From Photobacterium alginatilyticum (lineage in GTDB: Bacteria; Pseudomonadota; Gammaproteobacteria; Enterobacterales; Vibrionaceae): a stretch of DNA of 64,000 nucleotides. The DNA lies in assembly GCF_009910675.1 (NCBI RefSeq), contig NZ_RSEJ01000005.1, forward strand, positions 124,001 through 188,000, in the 5' to 3' direction. Position numbers and translations under genes: made by a program. Shown piece after piece: positions 1 to 10,593 of this stretch. The notes under the pieces were generated by a model that ran no database searches, was not told the DNA's origin, and saw nothing but the letters and a program-made list of their open reading frames with translations. Position 1 is the first letter of the stretch; the number at the start of each line of letters is the position of its first letter.

Positions 1-179
1 CGATCCATAACAGGTTGCATTTCAGCGAACGCCTGAGAAGCAGCTTCTTTGTTGCCAGCTTCGATAGCAGCGATAACTTTTTTGAAGAAAGTGCGCATCA
101 TTGAACGACGGCTAGCATTGTGCTGGCGACGTTTCTCAGAAGTGATAGCACGTTTCTTAGCAGATTTGATATTTGCCAA
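1..179 (-). CDS. rpsT: 30S ribosomal protein S20, C-terminus cut by window edge
   Basis: S20 is a primary 16S rRNA-binding protein of the small subunit. The reading frame begins (M)[10 protein letters not shown] and continues with the basic helical sequence typical of S20; about 59 codons are inside the window and the rest lies to the left. The start is a TTG at 179-177 preceded by a GGGAG ribosome-binding site about 8 bases upstream. No ATG fits, and enteric rpsT also starts with UUG, which in E. coli is tied to translational autoregulation. It is transcribed away from murJ, as in other gamma-proteobacteria. Identity is certain; only the C-terminus is unseen. Confidence 0.95.
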   Translation of the reverse strand, partial: MANIKSAKKRAITSEKRRQHNASRRSMMRTFFKKVIAAIEAGNKEAASQAFAEMQPVMD

Positions 180-226
180 GGGTGTAACTCCCAAATTCTT
201 GGTACGGTGACAATTTAAGGCCGAGG

Positions 227-255
227 ACTATGCCTGCAAAACCAAAGATTGTCAA
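227..255 (-). promoter_or_regulatory. sigma70-type promoter for rpsT
   Basis: On the minus strand a TTGACA -35 box (255-250) is followed after 17 bases by CATAGT (232-227), a 4/6 match to TATAAT. It sits about 50 bases upstream of the TTG start of rpsT, so it would give a short leader. Boxes and spacing are seen directly; activity is inferred. Confidence 0.6.
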
Positions 256-388
256 ATGATTTGTGCAAATAACCGCCTAACCAACAGAGTTGGCACTTGC
301 GGATTAACACGGTTAATATGGCGGCAGATTTTACCAGCTTTTCGCCCTGTAAGTCACCTTTCTGGGCTATCTTTATGAGGTTTTTTTT

Positions 389-1948
389 GTGAGTAAGCGT
401 CTTTTGCGCTCCGGACTGATAGTCAGCACCATGACTTTGGTCTCTCGGGTGCTGGGTTTGGTGCGAGATGTGGTGGTGGCTAACCTGATGGGAGCAGGAG
501 CCGCGGCAGATGTTTTTTTCTTTGCCAACAAAATCCCTAATTTTTTACGTCGTCTGTTTGCCGAGGGGGCCTTTTCCCAGGCATTTGTCCCGGTACTGAC
601 AGAAAGCCATGCTTCTGAAGATATGGACAAGACCCGGCTGCTGATTGCGCGGGCCTCGGGTACCCTGGGGGTTATCGTATCGGTCGTGACCCTGTTTGGG
701 GTGCTGGGCTCCGGGATTGTGACCGCCCTGTTCGGTGCCGGTTGGTTTATTGACTGGTTAAACGACGGACCGTCGGCCCCCAAGTTCGAGCTGGCCAGCC
801 TGCTGCTGAAAATTACCTTTCCTTATTTATGGTTTATTACCTTTGTTGCCCTGTCCGGGGCGATTCTCAACACCTTGGGTAAGTTTGCCGTTTCGTCTTT
901 TACCCCGGTGTTTCTCAATGTCGCGATCATTGGCTGTGCATGGTTTCTGGCTCCCAATCTGGAGCAGCCGGAAATCGGCCTGGCTATCGGCGTCTTTCTG
1001 GGGGGGCTAATTCAGTTTTTGTTCCAGATCCCCTTCCTATATAAAGAGGGAATGCTGGTTAAGCCGCAATGGGGATGGAACGATCCTGGTGTTACCAAAA
1101 TCCGCACTCTGATGATCCCGGCTCTGTTCGGGGTCTCCGTTAGCCAGATTAACCTGTTGTTTGATACCTTCATTGCCAGTTTCCTGATGACTGGCTCGAT
1201 TAGCTGGCTGTACTACTCGGACCGTTTGCTGGAGTTCCCGCTCGGGCTGTTCGGGATTGCGATAGCCACGGTGATCCTGCCGGCCCTGTCTCGCAAGCAT
1301 GTCGAGAAGAGCAGCGAGCATTTTGCCCAGACCATGGACTGGGGCGTCCGCATGGTACTGCTGCTGGGGATCCCTGCGATGCTGGGACTGATGGTGCTGG
1401 CCAAGCCGATGCTGATGGTGCTGTTTATGCGCGGTGAGTTTTCCCCTGCGGATGTTGAACAGGCGTCGCTGTCGTTGCTTGCCTATGCATCAGGATTATT
1501 AAATTTCATGTTAATCAAAGTGTTGGCTCCAGGCTATTATGCTCGCCAGGACACCAAGACGCCGGTGCGCTACGGCATTATCGCGATGCTGACCAATATG
1601 GTGTTTAATGCGATTTTTGCCTACCTGTATGGCTACATCGGATTGGCATTGGCAACGGCCCTGTCGGCGCTGGTGAATGCCTCCTTGCTCTACCGTGGCC
1701 TGCACCGTGCCAATGTCTACCGGGTATCAAAAACAACATTGCTGTTTGTCCTGCGTCTGGTGTTTGCCGGGGCGGTGATGGTTGCTGCCCTGTTGTGGCT
1801 GTTGCCGGCGATGAGCCAGTGGCTGGCCTGGAGTCTGAGCTACCGGGTTCTCTGGCTGGCTGGTCTGATTGCTCTCGGTGCTGCGGCCTATTTGGTGACG
1901 GTACTTGTACTGGGAGTCCGTCTGCACCATCTGAAGGCCGAGGGATGA
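389..1948 (+). CDS. murJ: lipid II flippase MurJ (MviN)
   Basis: MurJ moves undecaprenyl-linked peptidoglycan precursor (lipid II) across the inner membrane. The 519-residue protein is hydrophobic throughout, as expected for the 14-helix MOP-superfamily fold. It opens with the family-typical SGLIVSTMTLVSRVLGLVRD stretch and a NKIPNFLRRLFAEG segment in the first 60 residues, where the conserved arginines of the substrate cavity lie. The start is GTG at 389, with GAGG at 377-380 as ribosome-binding site. It is divergent from rpsT and followed 120 bases later by ribF, the usual gamma-proteobacterial order. Confidence 0.95.
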   Translation: MSKRLLRSGLIVSTMTLVSRVLGLVRDVVVANLMGAGAAADVFFFANKIPNFLRRLFAEGAFSQAFVPVLTESHASEDMDKTRLLIARASGTLGVIVSVVTLFGVLGSGIVTALFGAGWFIDWLNDGPSAPKFELASLLLKITFPYLWFITFVALSGAILNTLGKFAVSSFTPVFLNVAIIGCAWFLAPNLEQPEIGLAIGVFLGGLIQFLFQIPFLYKEGMLVKPQWGWNDPGVTKIRTLMIPALFGVSVSQINLLFDTFIASFLMTGSISWLYYSDRLLEFPLGLFGIAIATVILPALSRKHVEKSSEHFAQTMDWGVRMVLLLGIPAMLGLMVLAKPMLMVLFMRGEFSPADVEQASLSLLAYASGLLNFMLIKVLAPGYYARQDTKTPVRYGIIAMLTNMVFNAIFAYLYGYIGLALATALSALVNASLLYRGLHRANVYRVSKTTLLFVLRLVFAGAVMVAALLWLLPAMSQWLAWSLSYRVLWLAGLIALGAAAYLVTVLVLGVRLHHLKAEG

Positions 1949-2000
1949 TTGGCTTAAGTGCCGCTATTAATGTGGTGAACTAGTCAGAATCTGATTCAGA

Positions 2001-2031
2001 TTGGTATGATGGGCGCAGAGTAGTATATAAT
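2001..2031 (+). promoter_or_regulatory. possible promoter upstream of ribF
   Basis: A perfect TATAAT lies at 2026-2031, 38 bases upstream of the ribF start. The only -35-like element is TTGGTA at 2001-2006 with a long 19-base spacer, so the promoter would be weak or depend on another factor. It could serve the ribF-ileS-lspA group separately from murJ. Confidence 0.35.
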
Positions 2032-2068
2032 CCGTCAGTTTTTCACTCTGCGAAAATGAAAGCGGCGC

Positions 2069-3040
2069 ATGGAATTAATCCGAGGTATACATAATATCAA
2101 GCCAGAGCATCACGGTAACGTGTTGACGATTGGTAATTTTGATGGTGTTCACTTAGGCCACCAGGCGGTGCTGCGCCGGGTTCTGGCCAAAGCGCATGAG
2201 CTGGGATGCCCGGCCACGGTAATGAGCTTCGAACCGCAGCCGATGGAACTATTCGCAGGTGAAAAGGCGCCGGCAAGGCTGACACGTTTTCGTGATAAGT
2301 ACTTGCAGTTGAAGCAAGTTGGTGTAGATCGTTTGCTTTGCGTCAATTTTAATGCCCATTTTGCCGATATGTCGGCGCAAGATTTTGTTCGCCGCTTGTT
2401 GGTTGAGCAATTGGGTGTTAAGTTTCTGGTAGTCGGCGATGATTTTCGCTTCGGCAAGGGCCGCAGCGGAGATTTTGCTATGCTGGTAGCAGCCGGTAAG
2501 GAATATGGCTTTACCGTTGTCAGCACACAGAGCTTCTGTGTCTCTGAGCAAAGGGTCAGCAGCACGGCGATTCGCCAAGCGCTGGCAAGTGACAACTTGC
2601 AGCAGGCCGAGGTGATGCTGGGTCGCCCGTATAGTATAAGCGGGCGGGTATCCCACGGACGAAAACTTGGCCGTACAATCGGCTTCCCGACGGCAAATGT
2701 CCCTCTCAAACGGCGTGTGTCACCGGTATCCGGTGTCTATGCGGTCGAGGTCTTCGGCGTCGAAGGTGCTCCCGTACCGGGAGTAGCCAATGTCGGCCGA
2801 CGGCCGACAGTCAATGGTGTACGCCAGCAACTAGAAGTACACCTGTTTGATTTCCAGTCTGATCTCTACGGACGTCAGATTGAAGTCGTGCTGCACTATA
2901 AGCTGCGTGACGAAATTAAATTTGAATCATTTGATGCGCTAAAAGCGCAAATAGAGCGTGATGCTCAAACGGCACGGGTGTGGCTGTCTGAGCGTAATAA
3001 TGTCCAACTTCGCCCAAGTAACGGAATCGAGAATCAATGA
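2069..3040 (+). CDS. ribF: bifunctional riboflavin kinase / FAD synthetase
   Basis: RibF phosphorylates riboflavin to FMN and adenylylates FMN to FAD. The N-terminal half carries the nucleotidyltransferase signature ([13 protein letters not shown] near residue 21, and SSTAIR near residue 165). The C-terminal half carries the riboflavin kinase core ([11 protein letters not shown] near residue 200, then GVYAV). Length is 323 residues against about 313 in E. coli. The stop overlaps the ileS start by four bases (ATGA), indicating translational coupling in the ribF-ileS-lspA operon. Confidence 0.96.
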   Translation: MELIRGIHNIKPEHHGNVLTIGNFDGVHLGHQAVLRRVLAKAHELGCPATVMSFEPQPMELFAGEKAPARLTRFRDKYLQLKQVGVDRLLCVNFNAHFADMSAQDFVRRLLVEQLGVKFLVVGDDFRFGKGRSGDFAMLVAAGKEYGFTVVSTQSFCVSEQRVSSTAIRQALASDNLQQAEVMLGRPYSISGRVSHGRKLGRTIGFPTANVPLKRRVSPVSGVYAVEVFGVEGAPVPGVANVGRRPTVNGVRQQLEVHLFDFQSDLYGRQIEVVLHYKLRDEIKFESFDALKAQIERDAQTARVWLSERNNVQLRPSNGIENQ

Positions 3041-5883
3041 GCGACTATAAAGATACCCTGAACCTGCCTGAAACAGGGTTTCCGATGCGAGGCAATCTAG
3101 CCAACCGTGAGCCTGCGATGCTTAAGCGTTGGTATGATGAAGATCTTTACGGTGAGATCCGTAAAGCCAAGAAGGGTAAAAAATCCTTCGTATTACACGA
3201 TGGCCCTCCCTATGCCAACGGTGATATTCACATTGGTCACGCACTGAACAAGATTCTTAAAGACATTATTATTAAGTCAAAGACTCTTTCTGGCTTTGAT
3301 GCACCTTATATCCCTGGCTGGGACTGCCACGGTCTGCCAATCGAGCTGATGGTAGAGAAGAAAGTCGGCAAGCCGGGCCACAAAGTGACGGCTGCGGAGT
3401 TCCGCGAGAAGTGCCGTACTTATGCTGCCGGTCAGGTAGAAGGCCAGAAAGAAAGCTTCATTCGCCTGGGTGTACTGGGTGAGTGGGACAAGCCTTACCG
3501 TACAATGGATTTTGCAACAGAGGCGAACATCATTCGTTCTCTGGGCAAGATTGCCGATCAGGGCCACCTGCTAAAAGGCTTCAAGCCTGTTCACTGGTGT
3601 ACGGACTGTGGTTCTGCACTGGCTGAAGCGGAAGTTGAGTATAAAGATAAAGTATCGCCATCTATCGACGTGAAGTTCAAAGCTGTCGATGAAGCGGCGG
3701 TTGTTGCCAAGTTTGGTTGTGCAGAAGGTCACGAAGGTCAGGGTGATGTCTCGATTGTTATCTGGACAACAACGCCTTGGACACTGCCGGCGAACCGTGC
3801 GGTTGCTATCCGTGATGATCTTGAATATGTGCTGATCCAGACCGAAGGCAGCTCTGATGGTGAACAAGCGCCTCAGCGTCTGATCGTCGCGGCTGAGCTG
3901 GCAAAAGAGGTTATGGATCGTGCCGGTATCGAGCACTTCCACAACCTTGGCTTCTGTAAAGGTGCGGAGCTGGAGCTAATGCGCTTCAACCACCCTTTTT
4001 ATAGCTTTGACGTACCGGCAATCCTTGGTGATCACGTCACAACCGAATCAGGTACTGGCTGTGTACATACCGCGCCGGGCCACGGTCAGGAAGACTTTGT
4101 TGTCGGCCAGAAGTATGGCCTGGAAGTGGCTAACCCTGTCGGTAGCAACGGTGTGTATCTGCCTGATACCGAACTGTTTGCCGGCCAACACGTATTCAAA
4201 GCCAACGATGCTGTGGTCGAAACGCTGAAAGAGCACGGTGCGCTACTTCACCACCATGCCTATGAGCATAGCTACCCGCATTGCTGGCGCCACAAGACGC
4301 CGATCATTTTCCGTGCAACACCACAGTGGTTTGTATCGATGGATCAGGCGGGTCTACGTGCCAAGGCACTAGAAGAAATCAAAAACGTACAGTGGATGCC
4401 TGAGTGGGGCCAGAGCCGTATCGAAGGTATGGTTGAAGGCCGTCCGGAGTGGTGTATCTCACGCCAGCGTACCTGGGGTGTGCCGATTGCCCTGTTCGTA
4501 CATAAAGAAACACAGGAACTTCACCCGAACTCGCCTGAGCTGATTGAAAAAGTTGCCAAGCTGGTTGAAGAGAAAGGTATTCAGGCATGGTGGGATCTTG
4601 ACCACGCCGAACTGATGGGTGAAGAAGACGCCGCAAACTACGAGAAGGTGCTGGATACCCTGGACGTATGGTTTGACTCCGGTGTTACCCACTTCTCAGT
4701 GGTTGATAGTCGCGAAGAGTACAACGGCAACGCGGCCGATCTGTATCTGGAAGGTTCGGATCAGCACCGAGGCTGGTTCCAGTCGTCGTTGATTTCCTCT
4801 GTGGCGATGAAAGGCAAGGCACCTTACAACCAGGTTCTGACCCACGGTTTCGTGGTTGACGGCCAGGGCCGCAAGATGTCGAAGTCAATTGGTAACGTGG
4901 TTGCACCGAAGGATGTCACCAACAAGCTGGGTGCCGACATTCTGCGCCTATGGGTTGCCTCGACTGACTATACGGGCGAAGTGGCTGTTTCTGATGAAAT
5001 CCTTAAGCGTTCTGCCGATGCATACCGCCGTATCCGTAACACGGCACGTTTCTTCCTGGCCAACCTGAGCGGTTTCAACCCAGAGACTGATCTGGTCGCA
5101 CCGGAAGAGATGGTGGCGCTGGACCGTTGGGCGGTGGGCCGAGCAATGGCGGCGCAGGAAGAAATCATCAAAGCGTATGACGAGTACAACCTGCACACGG
5201 TCACTCAGCGCCTGATGCAGTTCTGTTCTATCGAAATGGGCTCTTTCTACCTTGATGTGATCAAGGACCGCCAGTACACCGCGAAGAGTGGTGGCCACGC
5301 GCAGCGTAGCTGTCAGACGGCGCTATATTACATCGTCGAGGCACTGGTTCGCTGGATGGCACCGATTATGTCGTTCACTGCCGATGAGATCTGGAACGAG
5401 ATGCCGGGTGAGCGCGAGAAGTTCGTATTCACGGGCGAGTGGTTCGACGGCCTGTTCGGCCTGGGTGAAGGCGAAGAGCTGAACAACGAGTTCTGGGCTG
5501 AGATCCAGCAGGTACGTGGTGCCGTGAACAAGCTGCTTGAAGGTGCGCGTAAAGATAAAGTGATTGGTGGTGCTCTGCAGGCAGAAGTCACCCTTCATGC
5601 TAACGAAGCACTGGCAGCGAAGCTGAACAAGCTGGAAGACGAGCTGCGCTTTGTGATGCTGACATCGAAAGCGGAAGTTGTGGTTGCCGACAGCAAGCCG
5701 GAAGGTGCGCAGGATACTGACGTTGAAGGTCTGTTCGTGACAGTTGCGGCTTCGGAAGCGGCGAAGTGTGACCGTTGTTGGCACCACGTGGCCGATGTGG
5801 GCACGATCGAAGGGCACGAAGAAGTATGTGGTCGCTGTGTGAGCAACATCAGCGGTGAAGGTGAAGAGCGTAAGTTTGCCTAA
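3037..5883 (+). CDS. ileS: isoleucyl-tRNA synthetase
   Basis: Class I aminoacyl-tRNA synthetase that charges tRNA-Ile. The 948-residue protein shows the HIGH motif ([15 protein letters not shown] near residue 60) and the KMSKS motif ([10 protein letters not shown] near residue 610). The editing domain carries [10 protein letters not shown] near residue 245. A C-terminal zinc site has four cysteines (CDRC and CGRC in the last 40 residues). It overlaps ribF by 4 bases and its stop overlaps the lspA start (TAATG), so the three genes are translationally coupled. Confidence 0.98.
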   Translation: MSDYKDTLNLPETGFPMRGNLANREPAMLKRWYDEDLYGEIRKAKKGKKSFVLHDGPPYANGDIHIGHALNKILKDIIIKSKTLSGFDAPYIPGWDCHGLPIELMVEKKVGKPGHKVTAAEFREKCRTYAAGQVEGQKESFIRLGVLGEWDKPYRTMDFATEANIIRSLGKIADQGHLLKGFKPVHWCTDCGSALAEAEVEYKDKVSPSIDVKFKAVDEAAVVAKFGCAEGHEGQGDVSIVIWTTTPWTLPANRAVAIRDDLEYVLIQTEGSSDGEQAPQRLIVAAELAKEVMDRAGIEHFHNLGFCKGAELELMRFNHPFYSFDVPAILGDHVTTESGTGCVHTAPGHGQEDFVVGQKYGLEVANPVGSNGVYLPDTELFAGQHVFKANDAVVETLKEHGALLHHHAYEHSYPHCWRHKTPIIFRATPQWFVSMDQAGLRAKALEEIKNVQWMPEWGQSRIEGMVEGRPEWCISRQRTWGVPIALFVHKETQELHPNSPELIEKVAKLVEEKGIQAWWDLDHAELMGEEDAANYEKVLDTLDVWFDSGVTHFSVVDSREEYNGNAADLYLEGSDQHRGWFQSSLISSVAMKGKAPYNQVLTHGFVVDGQGRKMSKSIGNVVAPKDVTNKLGADILRLWVASTDYTGEVAVSDEILKRSADAYRRIRNTARFFLANLSGFNPETDLVAPEEMVALDRWAVGRAMAAQEEIIKAYDEYNLHTVTQRLMQFCSIEMGSFYLDVIKDRQYTAKSGGHAQRSCQTALYYIVEALVRWMAPIMSFTADEIWNEMPGEREKFVFTGEWFDGLFGLGEGEELNNEFWAEIQQVRGAVNKLLEGARKDKVIGGALQAEVTLHANEALAAKLNKLEDELRFVMLTSKAEVVVADSKPEGAQDTDVEGLFVTVAASEAAKCDRCWHHVADVGTIEGHEEVCGRCVSNISGEGEERKFA

Positions 5884-6413
5884 TGACTAAGTTATCGCCG
5901 AAACAAACGCTGTCGCTTAAACAATCTGGAGTTCGCTGGCTTTGGCTGGCCGCTCTGGTGTTTGTACTCGACATTGGCAGCAAGCTCCTGGTCATGAATA
6001 CCATGGAATACGGTTGGCCTAACCGTATTGAGCTGTTGCCATTCTTCAATCTGCTTTATGTCCATAACTACGGGGCGGCATTTAGCTTTTTGAGTGATGC
6101 GGGTGGTTGGCAGCGCTGGTTGTTTACGGCGATTGCACTGGCGGTATGTAGTCTGTTGGTATTCTGGATGCGTCGTTCTCCGGCGTCGAACCGATTGGCC
6201 AACAGTGCCTATGCCCTGATCATTGGTGGCGCGCTCGGTAATCTGTTTGATCGCCTGTATCATGGCTTCGTTGTCGACTTCCTTGATTTTTACGTCGGAA
6301 CCCATCATTGGCCGGCATTCAATATTGCCGATATTGCTATTTGCTGTGGTGCCGGGCTGATTATTTTGGAAGGCTTCTTAGCTGACAAGAATAAACAACC
6401 AGTTAACCGCTAA
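5883..6413 (+). CDS. lspA: lipoprotein signal peptidase (signal peptidase II)
   Basis: Inner-membrane aspartic protease that removes signal peptides from diacylglyceryl-modified prolipoproteins. The 176-residue protein has four membrane segments and both conserved blocks: GNLFDR with VVDF (about residues 119-133) and FNIADIAI (about 147-154). The catalytic pair would be D132 and D150. The start codon shares a base with the ileS stop (TAATG). Confidence 0.97.
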   Translation: MTKLSPKQTLSLKQSGVRWLWLAALVFVLDIGSKLLVMNTMEYGWPNRIELLPFFNLLYVHNYGAAFSFLSDAGGWQRWLFTAIALAVCSLLVFWMRRSPASNRLANSAYALIIGGALGNLFDRLYHGFVVDFLDFYVGTHHWPAFNIADIAICCGAGLIILEGFLADKNKQPVNR

Positions 6414-6437
6414 AAGCCGTTACAAGCTATAACCCTG

Positions 6438-6470
6438 AGCGCTGTCCGTTGATACGGGCGGCGCTTTGTT
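6438..6470 (+). terminator. terminator after lspA
   Basis: A 12-bp stem (AGCGCTGTCCGT / ACGGGCGGCGCT, with wobble pairs) around a TGAT loop is followed by TTGTTG. The T-run is broken, so termination may be partial and fkpB-ispH may still receive readthrough. Confidence 0.6.
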
Positions 6471-6569
6471 GTTAAATGGGCGGATAAAAGTAGGTTCGAG
6501 AGGCGAGTTCATAGTGACGAGAGCCATCTCGCAACTCGGTAAATTAAACCTCGATACTAGGAAGTAAGC

Positions 6570-7004
6570 ATGTCGGTAATTACGGAAAGCAGTGAAGTAC
6601 TGATGCACTTTGCCATCAAGCTGGAAGATGGCTCGGTAGCAGAGTCGACTCAGGCGATGGGGAAGCCGGCAAAATTCCGGATGGGCGATGGAAGCCTGAC
6701 GGATAATTTTGAAAAGTGTTTGTTGGGATTGACCGCAGGCCAGACAAGTAGTTTTACGCTTGAGCCGGAAGATGCATTTGGTCTGTCTAATCCCGATAAC
6801 ATCCACCATGTGGATTTAGCCAGGTTCGGTGCTGATGCGCCGGCCGAGGTGGGAACCATCATCGCTTTTGCCGGCCCTGATGGTAACGATATTCCCGGAA
6901 TTATAACTGACGTTGTCGGTGACTCGGTGACTGTTGACTTCAATCACCCGCTTGCAGGACAACGCGTCACCTTTGATGTCGAAGTTGTGACCATAGATAA
7001 TTAA
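6570..7004 (+). CDS. fkpB: FKBP-type peptidyl-prolyl isomerase of the SlyD-like/FkpB group
   Basis: Cytoplasmic proline cis-trans isomerase and chaperone of the FkpB (SlpA) type, 144 residues. The FKBP core is visible as DGSVAEST in the first strand, FRMGDGSLTDNFEKCLLGL, and the PEDAFG turn, with an inserted-in-flap domain between. It sits between lspA and ispH as in E. coli. The start is ATG with GGAAG at 6560-6564. It lacks the histidine-rich metal-binding tail of SlyD, which supports FkpB. Confidence 0.9.
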   Translation: MSVITESSEVLMHFAIKLEDGSVAESTQAMGKPAKFRMGDGSLTDNFEKCLLGLTAGQTSSFTLEPEDAFGLSNPDNIHHVDLARFGADAPAEVGTIIAFAGPDGNDIPGIITDVVGDSVTVDFNHPLAGQRVTFDVEVVTIDN

Positions 7005-7016
7005 GAGCTGTTAGCA

Positions 7017-7958
7017 ATGAAAATCTTATTAGCCAATCCACGCGGCTTTTGCGCCGGTGTTGACCGTGCCATCAGTATTGTCGAGCGCGCACTCGAAATG
7101 TATCAGCCGCCAATCTATGTCCGCCATGAAGTTGTCCATAACCGCTTTGTGGTTGAGGGACTCAAGCAGCGTGGTGCTATTTTTGTCGAAGAGCTGCATG
7201 AAGTCCCTGATGACAATATTGTGATTTTCTCTGCCCACGGTGTCTCGCAGGCGGTGCGCAACGAAGCCAAAGCCCGTCAGCTGACGGTATTCGATGCAAC
7301 CTGTCCGCTGGTAACCAAGGTCCATATGGAAGTGGCTCGAGCCAGCCGCCGCAATATGGAAGTTGTCCTGATCGGCCATGCCGGCCACCCTGAAGTCGAA
7401 GGGACTATGGGACAATATGCCAGCGAAACCGGCGGGATGTATCTGGTTGAGACACCGGAAGATGTGGATAAGCTAACAGTCAAAGATCCATCTAACTTGC
7501 ATTATGTCAGCCAGACGACATTGTCGGTCGATGAAACGGCGGATGTGATCGACAAGCTGCGCCAGGTGTTCCCGGACATTCAGGGGCCGCGTAAAGACGA
7601 TATCTGCTATGCCACCCAGAATCGCCAGGACGCAGTGCGCGAAATGGCCGAGACTGTCGATGTGATGATCGTGGTGGGATCGAAAAACTCCTCGAACTCC
7701 AACCGTTTGCGCGAACTGGCAGAAAAGCTCGGTACGCCGGGGTTCCTGACGGACTGCCCGGAAGATGTCGAGCCGGTGTGGTTCGAAGGCAAAAGCAAGG
7801 TCGGCGTCACGGCGGGCGCATCGGCACCGGAAGAGCTGGTCAACCAGATCATTGAGCGTATCCGGCAGTTGAGCGGCGCGGAAGTGGAAGAGCTAAGCGG
7901 CCGTGAAGAAAATATGTTCTTCGAAGTACCGCGTGAGCTACAGGTTAAAAATGTCTAG
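7017..7958 (+). CDS. ispH: 4-hydroxy-3-methylbut-2-enyl diphosphate reductase (last MEP-pathway step)
   Basis: IspH (LytB) reduces HMBPP to isopentenyl and dimethylallyl diphosphate with a [4Fe-4S] cluster. The 313-residue protein has the three cluster cysteines: C12 in [12 protein letters not shown], the one in [11 protein letters not shown] near residue 96, and the one in [11 protein letters not shown] near residue 197. The [10 protein letters not shown] substrate loop is present. It starts 12 bases after fkpB and is followed by a strong terminator. Confidence 0.97.
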   Translation: MKILLANPRGFCAGVDRAISIVERALEMYQPPIYVRHEVVHNRFVVEGLKQRGAIFVEELHEVPDDNIVIFSAHGVSQAVRNEAKARQLTVFDATCPLVTKVHMEVARASRRNMEVVLIGHAGHPEVEGTMGQYASETGGMYLVETPEDVDKLTVKDPSNLHYVSQTTLSVDETADVIDKLRQVFPDIQGPRKDDICYATQNRQDAVREMAETVDVMIVVGSKNSSNSNRLRELAEKLGTPGFLTDCPEDVEPVWFEGKSKVGVTAGASAPEELVNQIIERIRQLSGAEVEELSGREENMFFEVPRELQVKNV

Positions 7959-7985
7959 CTAGACGGTACGAATCGAACCTCAATT

Positions 7986-8014
7986 AAGCCCCGGCCACTG
8001 CCGGGGCTTTTTTT
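7986..8014 (+). terminator. rho-independent terminator after ispH
   Basis: A GC-rich 9-bp stem (AGCCCCGGC / GCCGGGGCT) with a CACT loop is followed by an uninterrupted T-run at 8008-8014. This closes the fkpB-ispH unit; dapB therefore needs its own promoter in 8015-8079. Confidence 0.92.
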
Positions 8015-8043
8015 ATATTCACCAACAGGCTACATTGTCGTAA

Positions 8044-8889
<846 letters not shown>

Positions 8890-9437
8890 GCTGGTTTTTC
8901 TCGATTGACTCCCTCTTCTGGGCACCTTGTTGCTCCAGAAGAGGTGAAGAGATATGCGTCTTGTTGTCAGCTTTGCATAAACAGTGGTTTGTGGTGTCGT
9001 TTTTCTGCTGTTTTATTTTCACTTCCTTTTTTCCTTGAACACTCTCTCTTTTCTTTTGTTTTTGTGGGTCTTGGGTCTGTTTTTCTGGCTGAGCTGCAAA
9101 AGCGTGGCTTAACCTCGCTGCTTTTGGTTTTTTTTCTTGTTTTTGTTGTTTGTGTTGTTCGGTAAATTTTAGCAAACGATAAAATGAGATCGGGCGTCAT
9201 TTGTTAGGCCTAAAAACCACAGAAAGCTTGTTATTTTTACGCCTTTGGTGGCTTTATGGTGTAAGGTTGATATAAATTAAATTTATTTTTGTCGATTTCT
9301 TGACAGAATTATCTGCGATCTCTAGACTGCGCGGAATTTGTCAAAAATCAGCTTGACTCGCTTTTTGACTTTGTATGGAATGGGTAGTTGCAAGTTTATC
9401 TGTTTTAATTGCATGATTATTTTTTTTGGAGGTTGTC
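8890..9437 (+). other. 548-bp dapB-carA spacer: hairpin, pyrimidine-rich tract, carA promoter and leader
   Basis: Just after dapB there is a 10-bp inverted repeat (CCTCTTCTGG 8912-8921 / CCAGAAGAGG 8935-8944) with a 13-base loop and no T-run. From about 8990 to 9165 the plus strand is extremely T-rich and A-poor, which creates an open frame (8905-9165) of mostly F, L and V residues with no convincing ribosome-binding site; I do not call it a gene. An AT palindrome (9272-9286), a promoter (9300-9328) and a leader inverted repeat (GTCAAAAA 9340-9347 / TTTTTGAC 9362-9369) precede carA. Confidence 0.6.
9300..9328 (+). promoter_or_regulatory. putative carAB promoter
   Basis: TTGACA at 9300-9305 and TAGACT at 9323-9328 are separated by 17 bases. 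The promoter is 110 bases upstream of the carA start. A 15-base AT palindrome (arms ATAAATT/AATTTAT, 9272-9286) ends 14 bases before the -35 and could be an UP element or an operator. I could not fit a good ArgR box to it. Confidence 0.5.
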
Positions 9438-10577
9438 TTGAGCAAATCTGCGCTGTTAGTCCTTGAAGATGGGACAGTGTTCCGCGGCGTGTCCATAGGG
9501 GCAGATGGTTCGGCCGTTGGTGAAGTTGTTTTTAACACCTCGATGACGGGGTATCAGGAAATTCTCACTGACCCCTCTTATTCCCAACAGATTGTTACTC
9601 TTACCTATCCCCATATTGGCAACACCGGAACCAATTCCGAAGACGAAGAATCCTCCTCAATCCACGCGCAAGGCCTGGTCATTCGCGATCTTCCCCTCAT
9701 TGCTTCAAACTTCCGTAATCAACAATCCCTTTCTGACTACCTGAAATCACAAAACATTGTCGGTATTGCCGATATTGATACGCGTAAGCTGACACGCGTG
9801 TTGCGTGAGAAAGGAGCGCAGAACGGCTGCATTATGGCAGGCGACAGCCTGGACGAAGCACTGGCACTGGCGAAGGCGAAAGAGTTTCCTGGACTGAAGG
9901 GCATGGATTTAGCCAAGGAAGTGACCACGGCCGAAACGTACCAGTGGAAGCAGGGGTCATGGACTCTGGAAAATGGCTTGCCTGAAGCCAAAGATGATAA
10001 CGAACTGCCGTATCACGTGGTTGCCTATGACTTTGGTGCCAAACGTAACATCCTGCGTATGCTGGTTGACCGTGGCTGCCGCCTGACGGTCGTCCCGGCC
10101 CAGACTTCGGCTGAAGAGGTGTTGGCCCTGAACCCGGATGGCGTGTTCCTGTCAAACGGCCCGGGTGATCCGGAGCCTTGTGACTACGCGATTGAAGCCA
10201 CCAAGGTCTTTTTGGATAAAGGGCTGCCGATTTTCGGTATCTGCCTTGGCCACCAGATCCTGGCACTGGCAAGCGGTGCCCAGACGGTGAAAATGAAGTT
10301 CGGCCACCACGGTGCGAACCACCCGGTTAAGGATCTTGACCGCGATGTCGTCATGATCACTTCCCAGAACCACGGTTTTGCCGCTGATGAAGCGACGCTG
10401 CCTGATAACCTGCGTGCAACGCACAAGTCGCTGTTCGATGGCTCCCTGCAGGGAATCCACCGTACCGACAAGCCTGCATTCAGCTTCCAGGGCCACCCGG
10501 AAGCAAGCCCTGGCCCACATGATGCAGCGCCACTTTTTGATCACTTTATCGAATTAATTAAGCAGCACAGCGCCTAA
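9438..10577 (+). CDS. carA: carbamoyl-phosphate synthase small (glutaminase) subunit
   Basis: CarA hydrolyses glutamine and channels ammonia to CarB for carbamoyl phosphate, shared by arginine and pyrimidine synthesis. The 379-residue protein has an N-terminal CPSase domain and a class I amidotransferase domain: C269 in FGICLGHQ and the histidine and glutamate of GHPEASPG near residue 353. The start is TTG at 9438 with GGAGG at 9428-9432; the longer frame from 9426 would begin inside that ribosome-binding site. UUG initiation also occurs in E. coli carA. carB follows after 16 bases. Confidence 0.97.
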   Translation: MSKSALLVLEDGTVFRGVSIGADGSAVGEVVFNTSMTGYQEILTDPSYSQQIVTLTYPHIGNTGTNSEDEESSSIHAQGLVIRDLPLIASNFRNQQSLSDYLKSQNIVGIADIDTRKLTRVLREKGAQNGCIMAGDSLDEALALAKAKEFPGLKGMDLAKEVTTAETYQWKQGSWTLENGLPEAKDDNELPYHVVAYDFGAKRNILRMLVDRGCRLTVVPAQTSAEEVLALNPDGVFLSNGPGDPEPCDYAIEATKVFLDKGLPIFGICLGHQILALASGAQTVKMKFGHHGANHPVKDLDRDVVMITSQNHGFAADEATLPDNLRATHKSLFDGSLQGIHRTDKPAFSFQGHPEASPGPHDAAPLFDHFIELIKQHSA

Positions 10578-10593
10578 GCCGGAGTAGTAAGAG

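Noticed and set aside
8905-9165. 86-codon plus-strand ORF rich in F, L and V after dapB
   Set aside because: The frame follows from extreme T content, has no ribosome-binding site and resembles no protein; kept only as a composition finding.
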